Numbered from the stretch's first letter, positions 23,879 to 32,995 are shown. The stretch is 64,000 nt of DNA from Clostridium felsineum DSM 794 (GCF_002006355.2 NZ_CP096980.1:1798001-1862000), one strand, 5' to 3'. Numbers and translations: made by a program. The notes: a model not told the origin generated them from the letters alone.

Positions 23879-24589
23879 TTGGAGAATAAAGATTTAGAAA
23901 TTAAGCTGGAAGGAAAAAGTTCATTTGAGAAAATAGATATGATTGAACAGTTAGAAGGTTCCATACATTTTACGCCAAAGATATATAAATTTCTAGAGTA
24001 TCTTTCTGAAGATGATGAATATGAAGTAAGAGTAAAAGTTGCAGAAATATTAGTCCTATCAAATGATGTAGAAGGGGATAATATATTAATAAAGCTTCTA
24101 AAAGATAAAGAAGAATTAGTAAGAGTTAATGCATGTGATTCTCTTTGTACAAGCTTTTCGAAAGATGTTATATATCATCTAAAAGATAAGCTATTAAAAG
24201 ATAAAAGTAATTTAGTTAAAGGATATGCTATATTATCTTTAGTTGATATTTTTACTAGACAAGATAGTAATTTAGGTGAACATATTGAGTTTTTTAAACA
24301 AGTATTAAAAAAACAAGAGACTCAATGGGTTAGGATTAATATATATAAAGCTTTGTATATGTTGGGAGACAAAGTATACCTGGATATGCTAGTACAGGAA
24401 TTAGGAAATAGATATTATAGAAACAGGTGCGCTGTTGTAAATATACTAAGTGAAATAGCTTCAAAAGGAAATTACAGAATAATAGAAAAAGCATTAGCTG
24501 AAAGATTGAAAATAGAAAAATCTTTTGCGGTAAAAGGTGGTATAGAAGAATTACTTAGTGAAATAAATAATGTTAAAGAACGTGTGTGA
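23879..24589 (+). CDS. HEAT-repeat protein
   Basis: A 236-residue soluble protein built of paired helices of 30-37 residues (for example DDEYEVRVKVAEILVLSNDV and KEELVRVNACDSLCTSF), the HEAT-repeat pattern. It has no catalytic motif. Such proteins are scaffolds and, beside toxin loci, often immunity factors. The start is TTG after AGAAGGTGAT. The terminator overlaps the end of the gene. Confidence 0.7.
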   Translation: MENKDLEIKLEGKSSFEKIDMIEQLEGSIHFTPKIYKFLEYLSEDDEYEVRVKVAEILVLSNDVEGDNILIKLLKDKEELVRVNACDSLCTSFSKDVIYHLKDKLLKDKSNLVKGYAILSLVDIFTRQDSNLGEHIEFFKQVLKKQETQWVRINIYKALYMLGDKVYLDMLVQELGNRYYRNRCAVVNILSEIASKGNYRIIEKALAERLKIEKSFAVKGGIEELLSEINNVKERV

Positions 24590-24607
24590 AACTATACACG
24601 TTTTTTT
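24581..24607 (+). terminator. Terminator overlapping the HEAT-repeat gene end
   Basis: CGTGT and ACACG enclose a ten-base loop and are followed by T7. The left arm lies within the last codons of the gene. Confidence 0.65.
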
Positions 24608-24857
24608 ATGAAATTTATTATATATTACGACTAATTTATATAGAATTCCACAATGAAATATTGTAGTGAAAACGGAATAAATAGAGTTGATAAAAAAACT
24701 GGAGAGTATAAACTAATTTTGAAGTGTAAAAATACTGGCAATTTAATTTTATCAGATAGGTATATCTTTTTTTTGTTATTTTAGAACTAATAGGTACAAG
24801 CAGGCAATTTGGGAATTTGATATTTGTTATGAAGAAGATAATGATTGCGAGGATGCG

Positions 24858-25100
24858 TTGTTTAATAAAGCTATAACGCTTCTACATATGGGACGATATA
24901 TGCAATCTTTATATACATCATTAGAATTATATAAAATTAACTCTAAAGATATTGAAAACATATTAAATATTGGAGAATGTTATTATAGGCTTGGTAATTT
25001 AAGTTGTGCGGAAAATCGATTTAAGGAAGTGCTAAAAGATGATCCGTTAAACAGTATGGCAAATAAATTTTTGAAGAAAATACGTTTTAAGAGTAAATAA
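24858..25100 (+). CDS. TPR protein, probably 5'-truncated
   Basis: 80 codons from TTG contain two tetratricopeptide units (FNKAITLLHMGRYMQSLYTS and NIGECYYRLGNLSCAENRF). The same frame is coding further upstream (YKQAIWEFDICYEEDND, from about 24790) but has no start there, and a second frame before 24780 also looks coding. A frameshift near the T-run at 24767-24774 is likely, so this may be a pseudogene. Confidence 0.45.
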   Translation: MFNKAITLLHMGRYMQSLYTSLELYKINSKDIENILNIGECYYRLGNLSCAENRFKEVLKDDPLNSMANKFLKKIRFKSK

Positions 25101-25193
25101 CTAATAAAATATCATAGTTACTTTGGTAAGCTAGCCTATAATTATACGATAATATAAATTTTGAAATTAAGGATATAATTTTATATATGAAAC

Positions 25194-25240
25194 AAAAGGT
25201 AGTCTAAATTTAGTTTGAAAATTAGACTACCTTTTTGTTT
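25194..25240 (+). terminator. Rho-independent terminator
   Basis: AAAAGGTAGTCTAA pairs perfectly with TTAGACTACCTTTT across a 14-base loop, followed by T-rich sequence. It closes the region before the ROK regulator. Confidence 0.85.
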
Positions 25241-25327
25241 TGGTGAGTGATAATTTTGAAACTTATTGCCAAAATGGTTAAAAGGTATATAATATAAAAG
25301 GAGCATTGAAAGGAGTTTGAGTTTTAC

Positions 25328-26503
25328 ATGAAAGATATTTTTGAAGATTTATCAGATAGAGAGTTAGAGTTATTAAATATAATACATAAGAAGGATATGA
25401 TTACTAAAAAAGGTTTGCAGTCTTTAATAGCAATGCCACTTACAACTTTAAATAGAGCTATGAAAAGTCTTATAGATAAAAAATTAATAGTTGAGATTGG
25501 TGTGTCCGAATCAACTGGTGGGAGAAGAGCTGTAGAGTATAGCACCACTCAAAAGGGTATATATGTTGTAGGCGTTGATATATCAAGAACTTACGTAAGC
25601 ATAGTTATAATGAATCTTAAAATGACTGTTTTAGCAAAAGAAAAATTCTATATGGATGAGAGCTTTTCTCCCCAAAAGACAGTAAAAAAGATTGTAAATT
25701 TAATAATAAAGAGGTTAAAGGAATTATCAATAGACAAAAGTGAAGTGATTGGTATAGGAGTAGGGACAGTAGGTCCTCTTAATAGAAAAAAAGGTATTAT
25801 GGTGAAGCCTAAAAATTTCTTTAATGAAAGTTGGAAGGATGTAAATTTAAAGGATATGGTTGAGAAAGATACTTCTATCTCATGTTTTATAGATAATGGA
25901 GCAAATACCGCAGCGTTAGCTGAATATTTATTCGGTTCTGGTAAAAGTTTTAAAAGTATTGTGTACATACATTGTGGAGTTGGGATTAGATCAGCTGTTA
26001 TAACTGATGGAATTGTTATAAGAACCATAAATGACTCAGAAGATGCTTTTGCACATATGATTGTAGATTTAAATGGGGAAAAATGTACTTGTGGAAGCAA
26101 AGGATGTATAGAAAGCTACTCATCTATAAAAGCTATAATTAAAAGGTTTAATCTTAAATCAAGCATTGAAAAAATAAAAGAAGAGGATTATAACGCACTA
26201 TTAAATTTAAAAGTTAAAGAGTGTGATTTAGCTAAAGAGGTCATTAATAAAGGCGCTAAAACTTTAGGAATAGGACTTTCTAATTTGATTAAATTATTAA
26301 ATCCTGAATTAGTAATTTTATGCGGACCTTTAATTAATAATTATAAATTTTACTATGACATATGTATAGATACATTTAATAAAAATAATTATTTAAATAA
26401 TAAAGTGGTATTTAGTAAGGGAGGAGAATTTAAAGAAGACGCTATAGCAATTGGAGCAGCTTTAATGGTAATAGAAAATTATTTTAAAAGAAGCAGTTAT
26501 TAG
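25328..26503 (+). CDS. ROK-family transcriptional regulator (NagC/XylR type)
   Basis: A 391-residue protein. Residues 1-70 form a MarR-like winged helix-turn-helix; the rest is a ROK sugar-kinase-like domain with DIS (phosphate loop), GVGTVGPL, and the zinc motif GEKCTCGSKGCIESY at about 255-270. Such proteins bind operators and release them on binding a sugar or sugar phosphate. It is followed after 12 bases by the TSUP transporter gene and lies before the PTS operon. Either may be its target. The inducer is unknown. Confidence 0.88.
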   Translation: MKDIFEDLSDRELELLNIIHKKDMITKKGLQSLIAMPLTTLNRAMKSLIDKKLIVEIGVSESTGGRRAVEYSTTQKGIYVVGVDISRTYVSIVIMNLKMTVLAKEKFYMDESFSPQKTVKKIVNLIIKRLKELSIDKSEVIGIGVGTVGPLNRKKGIMVKPKNFFNESWKDVNLKDMVEKDTSISCFIDNGANTAALAEYLFGSGKSFKSIVYIHCGVGIRSAVITDGIVIRTINDSEDAFAHMIVDLNGEKCTCGSKGCIESYSSIKAIIKRFNLKSSIEKIKEEDYNALLNLKVKECDLAKEVINKGAKTLGIGLSNLIKLLNPELVILCGPLINNYKFYYDICIDTFNKNNYLNNKVVFSKGGEFKEDAIAIGAALMVIENYFKRSSY

Positions 26504-26515
26504 GAGGAAAATATA

Positions 26516-27352
26516 TTGATTATTTTAGCTTTAAAAATATTTATTATATCAATTATTGCAGGGTTACTTGGTTCGATACTTGGGCTGGGAGGAGGAATTA
26601 TAATAACTCCTGTTTTAACTTTATTTTTTGGAATAGATATAAAATATGCTATAGGAGCAAGTATAGTATCGGTAATAGCAACTTCAAGTGGGTCAGCTAT
26701 AGCTTATATAAAAGACAAAATTACCAATATGAGAATAGGAATGTTCCTTGAGATAGCGACTACAACTGGAGCTATCTCAGGAGCGTTTTTGAGTGGAATA
26801 ATTAATACTAAATATCTCTATTTTATATTTGGAATTTTATTATTGTATTCTGCAATAGCCATGGTTAAAAAAGGAAAAGGTGAACTTCCTAAAAATGTAG
26901 AGGCTCATCCTTTGGCTAAAAAGCTTAATTTGAATGGCGAATATTATGATAAGATTCTAAAAAGACAGGTTGAGTATAATGTAACTGGTGTTTATAGTGG
27001 AATGGGAATGATGTATGTAGCTGGAGTTATATCAGGGCTTTTAGGAATAGGGAGTGGAATATTTAAGGTTATGGCAATGGATTTATTTATGAAGCTTCCT
27101 CTTAAGGTATCAAGTGCAACTAGCAATTTTATGATAGGAGTAACTGCTGCAGCAAGTGCAGGAGTGTATTTTCTTAGAGGTGATATAGATCCGAAGATTT
27201 CTGCACCAGTAGCTCTTGGTGTTTTAGTTGGAGCTACCATAGGTACTAGAGTTATGCAAAATTTGAAGAGTAAAACCATAAGAAAATTATTTATACCTAT
27301 TCTTGTGTATGTTTCCGTAGAAATGATTGTGAAAGGATTTGGTGCTAAATAA
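26516..27352 (+). CDS. TSUP (TauE/SafE) family anion transporter
   Basis: A 278-residue membrane protein with two TSUP repeats of hydrophobic segments. GLLGSILGLGGGIIITPVL near the start and the later GLLGIGSGIFKVMAMD mark the duplicated half. Family members export sulfite, sulfonates or other organic acids. The TTG start follows TAGGAGG. The stop overlaps the ATG of the next gene by one base, so the two are translationally coupled. The substrate is unknown; linkage to a ROK regulator hints at sugar-acid or sulfo-sugar export. Confidence 0.88.
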   Translation: MIILALKIFIISIIAGLLGSILGLGGGIIITPVLTLFFGIDIKYAIGASIVSVIATSSGSAIAYIKDKITNMRIGMFLEIATTTGAISGAFLSGIINTKYLYFIFGILLLYSAIAMVKKGKGELPKNVEAHPLAKKLNLNGEYYDKILKRQVEYNVTGVYSGMGMMYVAGVISGLLGIGSGIFKVMAMDLFMKLPLKVSSATSNFMIGVTAAASAGVYFLRGDIDPKISAPVALGVLVGATIGTRVMQNLKSKTIRKLFIPILVYVSVEMIVKGFGAK

Positions 27353-27711
27353 TGAAACATAATGAGATTGAAGAAATGGAGCTTATTATAAGTAAGTTTT
27401 TAATGATAGGTGTTCTAGTAAGTGCTTTGATAACGTTTGTTGGTTTTATAATGCTAGTTGTAACAGGTAGTAGTGGATATAGAGGGAACGTATATCCAAC
27501 AAGTCCGATTAAAATTTTAGAGGGAGCTTTTGAGCTTAAGTCTTATGCGATAATATTAACTGGCCTTCTAATTTTAATAATAACTCCTGTACTTCGTGTG
27601 GGGGTTTCGATTATTGTATTTATGAAAGAAAAAGATTATTTATATGTGAAAATTACTTCGTTTGTTTTTATAATATTGATTATAAGTTTTGTGCTTGGTA
27701 AAGTAGAATAA
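27352..27711 (+). CDS. DUF1634 membrane protein
   Basis: A 119-residue protein with three predicted membrane segments and a short polar N-terminus. The pattern GIxLVxLTPVLRVGVSI-like segment (ITPVLRVGVSIIVFMKEKD) is the DUF1634 signature. Genes of this family regularly follow TSUP transporter genes, as here with a one-base overlap, and probably form a subunit of the transporter. A terminator follows. Confidence 0.85.
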   Translation: MKHNEIEEMELIISKFLMIGVLVSALITFVGFIMLVVTGSSGYRGNVYPTSPIKILEGAFELKSYAIILTGLLILIITPVLRVGVSIIVFMKEKDYLYVKITSFVFIILIISFVLGKVE

Positions 27712-27720
27712 AAAAGCTTG

Positions 27721-27762
27721 GCACAGTATGTTGAAATGAAATTCAATGTACTGTGCTGTTTT
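27721..27762 (+). terminator. Rho-independent terminator after DUF1634
   Basis: GCACAGTA pairs with TACTGTGC, with an inner TTGAA/TTCAA stem, followed by T6. Confidence 0.85.
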
Positions 27763-27858
27763 TTGAATAAAAAACTAAAATATAAGTTGAAAAATTAAAG
27801 TTTAGCTAAATATTTATCTAAATAAGTTACTGATGAAAGTTGTTTTATAATGATTGCG

Positions 27859-27872
27859 TGAAAACGCTAAAA
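27859..27872. promoter_or_regulatory. cre-like site 1 (CcpA)
   Basis: TGAAAACGCTAAAA matches the catabolite response element TGWAANCGNTNWCA except at one position near the end. It lies about 110 bases upstream of the PTS promoter. Confidence 0.45.
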
Positions 27873-27969
27873 GATTTAAAAACCGTAAACGTGCAATATA
27901 ATGGTAGACTTGAGAAACATCAATTAAAAACAATACAAAATATTTAACTAAAAAAATACTAAATATATG

Positions 27970-27998
27970 TTGACTTATTTAGTACGCGAATATATAAT
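27970..27998 (+). promoter_or_regulatory. Sigma-A promoter of the PTS operon
   Basis: TTGACT at 27970-27975, a 17-base spacer and a perfect TATAAT at 27993-27998. Transcription would begin near 28005. Confidence 0.85.
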
Positions 27999-28001
27999 TG
28001 T

Positions 28002-28027
28002 GGTATACCCGGGTGAAAACATTTTCA
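28002..28027. promoter_or_regulatory. Overlapping palindromes and cre-like site 2 at the start of transcription
   Basis: GGTATACC (28002-28009) overlaps ACCCGGGT (28007-28014), which abuts TGAAAACATTTTCA (28014-28027), a symmetrical cre-like sequence with a CA in place of the central CG. The position just after the predicted start suits repression by CcpA with HPr-Ser-P, and perhaps a specific regulator. Confidence 0.5.
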
Positions 28028-28078
28028 ATAATATAGTTAAATTTATATTGAAATAAGTATATCGAGGAGGATATTGTA

Positions 28079-29926
28079 ATGGCGAAAAATTATGATAGTC
28101 TTGCAAAAAATATTGTGGAGAACGTTGGTGGTAAGGATAATGTAATATCATTAGTGCATTGTGCAACAAGGTTAAGGTTTAAACTTAAAGATAAGCAAAA
28201 AGCTAATAAAGATGCGCTTCAAGCATTAGAAGGGGTTATAACTGTAGTTGAAAGCGCTGGACAATATCAAGTAGTAATTGGAAATTCTGTAGCTGATGTA
28301 TACGATACCATAGGAAGAGTTGCAGGAGTAAAACTTAACTCTGATAATGAAGAGATATCTGATAATAAAACAAATATTCTAAGTACAGCCATAGATGTTA
28401 TTTCCTCTATATTTACACCAATGCTTTCTGTAATGTGTGGAGCGGGTATTTTAAAAGGCATATTAATGCTTTGTACAACAATGGGTTGGCTGGTTGATAC
28501 AAGTGGAACTTACAAAATTTTATATGCTGCAAGTGACAGTGTTTTTCATTATTTGCCAGTAATATTAGCATATACAGCAGCTAAAAAATTCAAGGCTAAT
28601 CCATTTGTAGCAGTGGCAGTAGCAGGTGCGCTCTTATACCCGGATATAACAACTTTGTATGCAGCTCATAAAAGTGTAACCTTCATGGGAATACCAGTTA
28701 TATTGATTAGTTATCCATCAACAGTTATTCCTATAATTTTATCAACTTATGTACTAGCTAAACTCGAGCAATTTTTGAATAAAAGGCTTCCGGACGTATG
28801 TAAGAACTTTTTTACACCAACAATTTGCCTATCAGTTATTGTACCATTAACATTTTTAGTAATAGGACCAGTAGGAGATAAATTAGGAAAATTATTAGCT
28901 TCTGGTTATACAACGCTTTATAACATAAATCCGGCTATAGGTGGAGGAATTGTAGGAGCTTTATGGCCAATACTTATCATATTCGGATTGCATTGGGGAT
29001 TTGTGCCAATAGTAACAAATAACCTGGCTATTTATGGACGAGATACACTCTTTACAATAACAGGACCTAATAATTTTGCACAAGCAGGAGCAGCACTTGG
29101 AGTTTTTTTAAAGACAAAAGATTCAAAATTAAAGGCTATAGCAGGATCAGCTGCAACAACAGGTTTATTTGGTATTACAGAACCAGCTATTTACGGAGTA
29201 ACTTTAAAGTATAAAAAGCCATTTGTTATTGCATGTGTAGGTTCAGGTGTAGCAGGGGCTATAACAGGTTATGTAGGAGCGGGATGTAGAGGATTTGTAG
29301 GAACATCTATTTTAACACTTCCAGCGTACATAGGAAAAGGGTTTGTAGGATTTTTAATAGCGTGTGCTTTTGCGTATCTTTTTTCTGCAATTGTAACTTA
29401 TTTATTTGGATTTAGTGATAAAATGCTGCCTAATAAAGTAGAAAACATAGTGAATACTATAGAAACAGTGGAAGATTCAGAGGTTTTTAGTCCAGCACAG
29501 GGGAAAATAGTTAAATTATCAGAGGTATCAGATAAAGCTTTTTCAAGTGGTGGATTAGGAAAAGGACTAGCTATAGTACCAAGTGAAGGAAGGATATATT
29601 CACCAGTAGATGGAAGTGTTGAAGCAGCTTTTCCAACAGGACATGCCTTTGGATTAAAATCACAAGCAGGAGCTGAAATACTTATTCATGTAGGTTTTAA
29701 TACTGTTGAATTAGAAGGAAAGTACTTTGAAGTAAAAGTATCAAGTGGACAAACTGTAAAAAAGGGAGATTTGCTTGTGGAATTTGATATCGATAAAATA
29801 AAAAAAGAAGGATTTGATATTACAACACCGGTGCTTGTAACTAATTATGATATGTTTAATGAAATTATACCAGTAAATAAAACTAAAGTTATTGTCGGAG
29901 AAAATATTATGAACTTAATAAGATAA
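28079..29926 (+). CDS. PTS beta-glucoside-type transporter, EIIBCA
   Basis: A 615-residue single-chain phosphotransferase permease that imports and phosphorylates a sugar. The order is EIIB (1-85, phosphorylation site Cys28 in LVHCATRLRF), EIIC (about 100-450, about ten membrane segments, GITEPAIYGV), and EIIA (about 470-615, His522 in TGHAFGL and the phosphorylated His537 in ILIHVGFNTV). All active-site residues are present. The order matches BglF-type beta-glucoside or sucrose/trehalose permeases; the sugar is not fixed. The following gene is a DUF4038 glycosidase, so a plant glycoside is likely. Expression appears under CcpA control. Confidence 0.92.
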   Translation: MAKNYDSLAKNIVENVGGKDNVISLVHCATRLRFKLKDKQKANKDALQALEGVITVVESAGQYQVVIGNSVADVYDTIGRVAGVKLNSDNEEISDNKTNILSTAIDVISSIFTPMLSVMCGAGILKGILMLCTTMGWLVDTSGTYKILYAASDSVFHYLPVILAYTAAKKFKANPFVAVAVAGALLYPDITTLYAAHKSVTFMGIPVILISYPSTVIPIILSTYVLAKLEQFLNKRLPDVCKNFFTPTICLSVIVPLTFLVIGPVGDKLGKLLASGYTTLYNINPAIGGGIVGALWPILIIFGLHWGFVPIVTNNLAIYGRDTLFTITGPNNFAQAGAALGVFLKTKDSKLKAIAGSAATTGLFGITEPAIYGVTLKYKKPFVIACVGSGVAGAITGYVGAGCRGFVGTSILTLPAYIGKGFVGFLIACAFAYLFSAIVTYLFGFSDKMLPNKVENIVNTIETVEDSEVFSPAQGKIVKLSEVSDKAFSSGGLGKGLAIVPSEGRIYSPVDGSVEAAFPTGHAFGLKSQAGAEILIHVGFNTVELEGKYFEVKVSSGQTVKKGDLLVEFDIDKIKKEGFDITTPVLVTNYDMFNEIIPVNKTKVIVGENIMNLIR

Positions 29927-29984
29927 ATAGAAATTATAAATTTGAGATATACTTTTAATAATAAGCAATGGAGGTTAAGGGTTA

Positions 29985-31274
29985 ATGAATAATATTACTG
30001 TAGCTAGTGATAAAAGACATTTTAAAAAAGGTAAGAGTGACTTTTTCTACCTTGCAGATACTTGTTGGAGTGCATTTACGAATATCACTTTAGAAGAATG
30101 GGAAGAGTACCTAATTTATAGAAAAATGCAGGGCTTTAATGTTATTCAGATAAACACATTAGCCCAATGGGATGCAAGTAAAACAAAACTTAATATATTT
30201 CCATTTAACAAAAATGAAGATGGTACAAATAACTTTTATTCGTTAAATCAGGAGTATTTTGATAGAGCTGAAAAAATGCTTGATATGGCTGTGTGCTATG
30301 GGTTTACACCAGCACTTGTGCTACTTTGGTGTAATTACGTACCAGATACATGGGCGGTTAAATTTGATTCAAGTAATATTTTACCTTTGGATATGATTGA
30401 AAAATATGTAGAATATGTTGGAAAGAAATTCTCTAAATTTAATCCGATTTATATAGTTAGTGGAGATACAGATTTTCCTGGTGAAAAAACAAAAGAATAT
30501 TATAAAGTTGCATTAGATACAATAAAAAGAGTGGCACCAGAGTGCATAAGAACGATGCATATAAGAGGAAGACTTATGGATTTACCGAAAGAATTTGAAG
30601 AAAGTGAAAGTATAGATTTTTATATGTATCAATCAGGACATAATTCTATACATAAAGATATGACCTATTTGTTAGCTCAAAATTTCTATAAAAAAAAGGT
30701 GAAAAAGCCTATTGTTAATTCGGAGCCGTGTTATGAACAGATGGGTTATAGTAGACAAATGTATGGAAGATTTACGCAATTTGATGTTAGAAAAGCTTTA
30801 TGGCAGAGTCTGCTTTCGGGTGCTAGCAGTGGAATAACCTATGGAGCACATGGAATTTGGAGCTGGCATAGGAATGAAGGAGGGTTTGCTTCTAGTATTG
30901 GAGAAGGTTTTGATAAACCATATTACTGGAGGGATGCTTTGAAGTTTAAGGGAGCATGGGATTATTCATTTGCTAAATGGTTATTTGATAATTATGATTT
31001 GTGTGCAATAGAACCTTTAGAAGGGTACATCGATAAATCAGAAGAAATAAGGATAGCAGGAAAAAGCGATTTATCTATAGTACTTATATATATACCTGTA
31101 AACACCACCGTTGTGATAAATAAAGCTTTTAATGACTATGAGTTTCAAATTATAGATTTAAGTAATAGATATTTTGGAAAGCCTCAAGTTGAAATTAAAG
31201 ACGGAAAAACAGTAATTGGAATGCATAGTTTTGATGAAGATGCACTTGTGATTATCAAGGAAAAAACTATATAA
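29985..31274 (+). CDS. DUF4038 / GH140-like glycosidase (apiosidase-like)
   Basis: A 429-residue cytoplasmic TIM-barrel protein without a signal peptide. It has the DUF4038 N-terminal pattern FFYLADTCWSAFTNITLEEW, the acidic pair in SGDTDFPGE and the second catalytic acid in NSEPCYEQ, and the GAHGIWSWH region. Family members include apiosidases and related enzymes acting on side chains of pectin. It follows the PTS gene by 58 bases, so it probably hydrolyses the imported, phosphorylated glycoside. A GH140-like enzyme working behind a PTS is unusual. The ATG follows GGAGGTTAAGG. Confidence 0.82.
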   Translation: MNNITVASDKRHFKKGKSDFFYLADTCWSAFTNITLEEWEEYLIYRKMQGFNVIQINTLAQWDASKTKLNIFPFNKNEDGTNNFYSLNQEYFDRAEKMLDMAVCYGFTPALVLLWCNYVPDTWAVKFDSSNILPLDMIEKYVEYVGKKFSKFNPIYIVSGDTDFPGEKTKEYYKVALDTIKRVAPECIRTMHIRGRLMDLPKEFEESESIDFYMYQSGHNSIHKDMTYLLAQNFYKKKVKKPIVNSEPCYEQMGYSRQMYGRFTQFDVRKALWQSLLSGASSGITYGAHGIWSWHRNEGGFASSIGEGFDKPYYWRDALKFKGAWDYSFAKWLFDNYDLCAIEPLEGYIDKSEEIRIAGKSDLSIVLIYIPVNTTVVINKAFNDYEFQIIDLSNRYFGKPQVEIKDGKTVIGMHSFDEDALVIIKEKTI

Positions 31275-31282
31275 TAAATTTT

Positions 31283-31349
31283 AAGTGTCAACTAAATAAC
31301 TGCTTTGAGTTTAATGAAAAAAGTAGGTTGAGGTTGGCACTTATTTTTA
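31283..31349 (+). terminator. Terminator of the PTS operon
   Basis: AAGTGTCAAC pairs with GTTGGCACTT (one G-U) across a long loop, followed by ATTTTTATT. Confidence 0.65.
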
Positions 31350-31373
31350 TTAATATGATTAAATGTATATAAC

Positions 31374-31403
31374 TTTACATATTAAGGAAAAGAATGATAT
31401 AAT
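31374..31403 (+). promoter_or_regulatory. Promoter of the ClpP-like gene
   Basis: TTTACA at 31374-31379 and TATAAT at 31398-31403, 18-base spacer, with an extended TG before the -10. Confidence 0.65.
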
Positions 31404-31455
31404 CTTAATGAAAATGTAAGTAAGTTTTTTCATTAATGATATAAGGAGTGATATT

Positions 31456-32043
31456 ATGTATAATATAATGAATGATAAAGAAGAAGGCAAAGAACAAGAA
31501 AATTCTAATGTATTATTAAAAGAGTTATTTAAGTCTAGATCTATTGTTATTTCCGGTGAAATTAATCAAGCTTTAGCAGAAAAAGTAAGCACACAACTTT
31601 TGATTTTGCAAGAAATGGGCGATGAACCTATAAAAATATTTATAAATAGTCAAGGTGGTCATGTTGAGGCAGGAGATACAATACATGATATGATTAAATT
31701 TGTTAAGCCACGTGTTAAGGTTATAGGTACAGGTTGGGTTGCTAGTGCAGCTATTACTATTTACATTGCAGCAGATAAAGAGGATCGTTATTCATTACCT
31801 AATACTAGATACTTAATACATCAACCTTTAGGTGGAGTTCAGGGACAAGCTTCTGATGTAGGTATTGAAGCAGAGCAAATTTTAAAAATGCGCGAAAGAA
31901 TAAATAAAATTATCAGTGAAGCAACAGGTCAATCACTAGATAAGGTTAATAATGATACTGATAGAAACTATTGGTTAAATGCCAATGAAGCAGTTGAGTA
32001 TGGAATAGTAAATAAAATCATTTCGAAGTATGATGAAATTTAA
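31456..32043 (+). CDS. ClpP-family protease paralogue
   Basis: A 195-residue serine protease subunit. The catalytic triad is visible: Ser97 (GWVASAAIT), His122 (YLIHQP) and Asp near 167 (NNDTDRN). The sequence IFINSQGGHVEAG binds the peptide backbone. The N-terminus (DKEEGKEQEN) is longer and more charged than in the housekeeping ClpP, and the usual GQAAS is GWVAS. It stands alone with its own promoter and terminator; no ClpX or ClpA gene is near. It is probably a second ClpP with a specialised partner. Confidence 0.85.
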   Translation: MYNIMNDKEEGKEQENSNVLLKELFKSRSIVISGEINQALAEKVSTQLLILQEMGDEPIKIFINSQGGHVEAGDTIHDMIKFVKPRVKVIGTGWVASAAITIYIAADKEDRYSLPNTRYLIHQPLGGVQGQASDVGIEAEQILKMRERINKIISEATGQSLDKVNNDTDRNYWLNANEAVEYGIVNKIISKYDEI

Positions 32044-32055
32044 TAAAAGTTTATT

Positions 32056-32093
32056 ACTGCATGTAGGCTAATATTGCTCTCATGCAGTTTTTT
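32056..32093 (+). terminator. Rho-independent terminator after ClpP-like gene
   Basis: ACTGCATG pairs with CATGCAGT, followed by T6. Confidence 0.85.
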
Positions 32094-32125
32094 ATATGTT
32101 TTGCTATAAGTCTACATTTTCAGTG

Positions 32126-32153
32126 TTGCAAACTTCGTAATTTATGGTATTAT
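32126..32153 (+). promoter_or_regulatory. Promoter of the YdjM-like gene
   Basis: TTGCAA at 32126-32131, 16-base spacer, extended -10 TGGTATTAT ending at 32153. Confidence 0.6.
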
Positions 32154-32210
32154 ATATGAATATTGAAATACTTAACACATGATGTTTAAAACTGAAAGGT
32201 GGATTTTATT

Positions 32211-32849
32211 ATGACAGGAAAAACACATATTAGTATAGGACTAATGTCTTCGGCAGCGGTTCTTTCAGTGAATCATTCATCAACTGGAGGTTTATTAGTT
32301 GGTTTAGCGTTAGGAACAGTAGGAGCATTGATGCCAGATATAGATACCGGAAAAAGTACCATAAGCTATAGAATAAGGCAGATAACAACCTATGGTATAG
32401 TGGCTCTGCTAGCTGTGTATGTACTTATGTCAAATTTTAGTCCTCAGGTTGAGAAAATTAATTTGTTTTTAAAAGGTATAGGTGTTTATAAAATATTTGA
32501 TCGCATGCCGCATAATTCGGAATTTTTAAATACTGGATTAGCTATTTTAATTGTATGTATTATATTTTCAAAATTCACTAAGCATAGGAGTTTTACTCAT
32601 AGTATATTAGGACTTTTTATATTCACACTTGGATTTTATTTAATAGTGGGTAACGCTGCTTTGTATTTTGCGGTAGGATTTGTATCACATATGTTAGCAG
32701 ATACTTTAACAAATAGTGGAATAGGAGTTTTTTATCCAATTAAGACTAAAATAGCCCTTAAACTTGTTCATACAGGATCTATGATAGATCACTTTATAGG
32801 CGGCGCAGCTTTTGTGCTATTTATAGTAGTAATGACAAAGAACTTGTAG
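32211..32849 (+). CDS. YdjM/YfhO-type membrane-bound metal-dependent hydrolase
   Basis: A 212-residue membrane protein of the YdjM (DUF457) family. Conserved metal-site residues are visible in TGKTHISIG, LMPDIDTGKS, KHRSFTHS and GFVSHMLADTLT, the arrangement of membrane-bound metal-dependent hydrolases; some homologues are SOS-induced. Four to five hydrophobic segments separate them. The ATG at 32211 follows GAAAGGTGG. The substrate is unknown. Confidence 0.85.
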   Translation: MTGKTHISIGLMSSAAVLSVNHSSTGGLLVGLALGTVGALMPDIDTGKSTISYRIRQITTYGIVALLAVYVLMSNFSPQVEKINLFLKGIGVYKIFDRMPHNSEFLNTGLAILIVCIIFSKFTKHRSFTHSILGLFIFTLGFYLIVGNAALYFAVGFVSHMLADTLTNSGIGVFYPIKTKIALKLVHTGSMIDHFIGGAAFVLFIVVMTKNL

Positions 32850-32942
32850 TGAAATAAACAGCTGTGAAATTTTAATTTTTCTATTAATTTTATTTTGTAA
32901 ATAATTTACTACATATATTAAAGAGTTAATAATAAATAAAAA

Positions 32943-32981
32943 ACCTCCATAAGATTTTAAGTATTTAAGCCTTATGGAGGT
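32943..32981 (-). terminator. Terminator of the pectate lyase gene
   Basis: ACCTCCATAAG pairs perfectly with CTTATGGAGGT. Read on the - strand it is followed by a T-run. It can also end transcription from the YdjM gene. Confidence 0.8.
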
Positions 32982-32995
32982 CTGTTTATGTTAAA

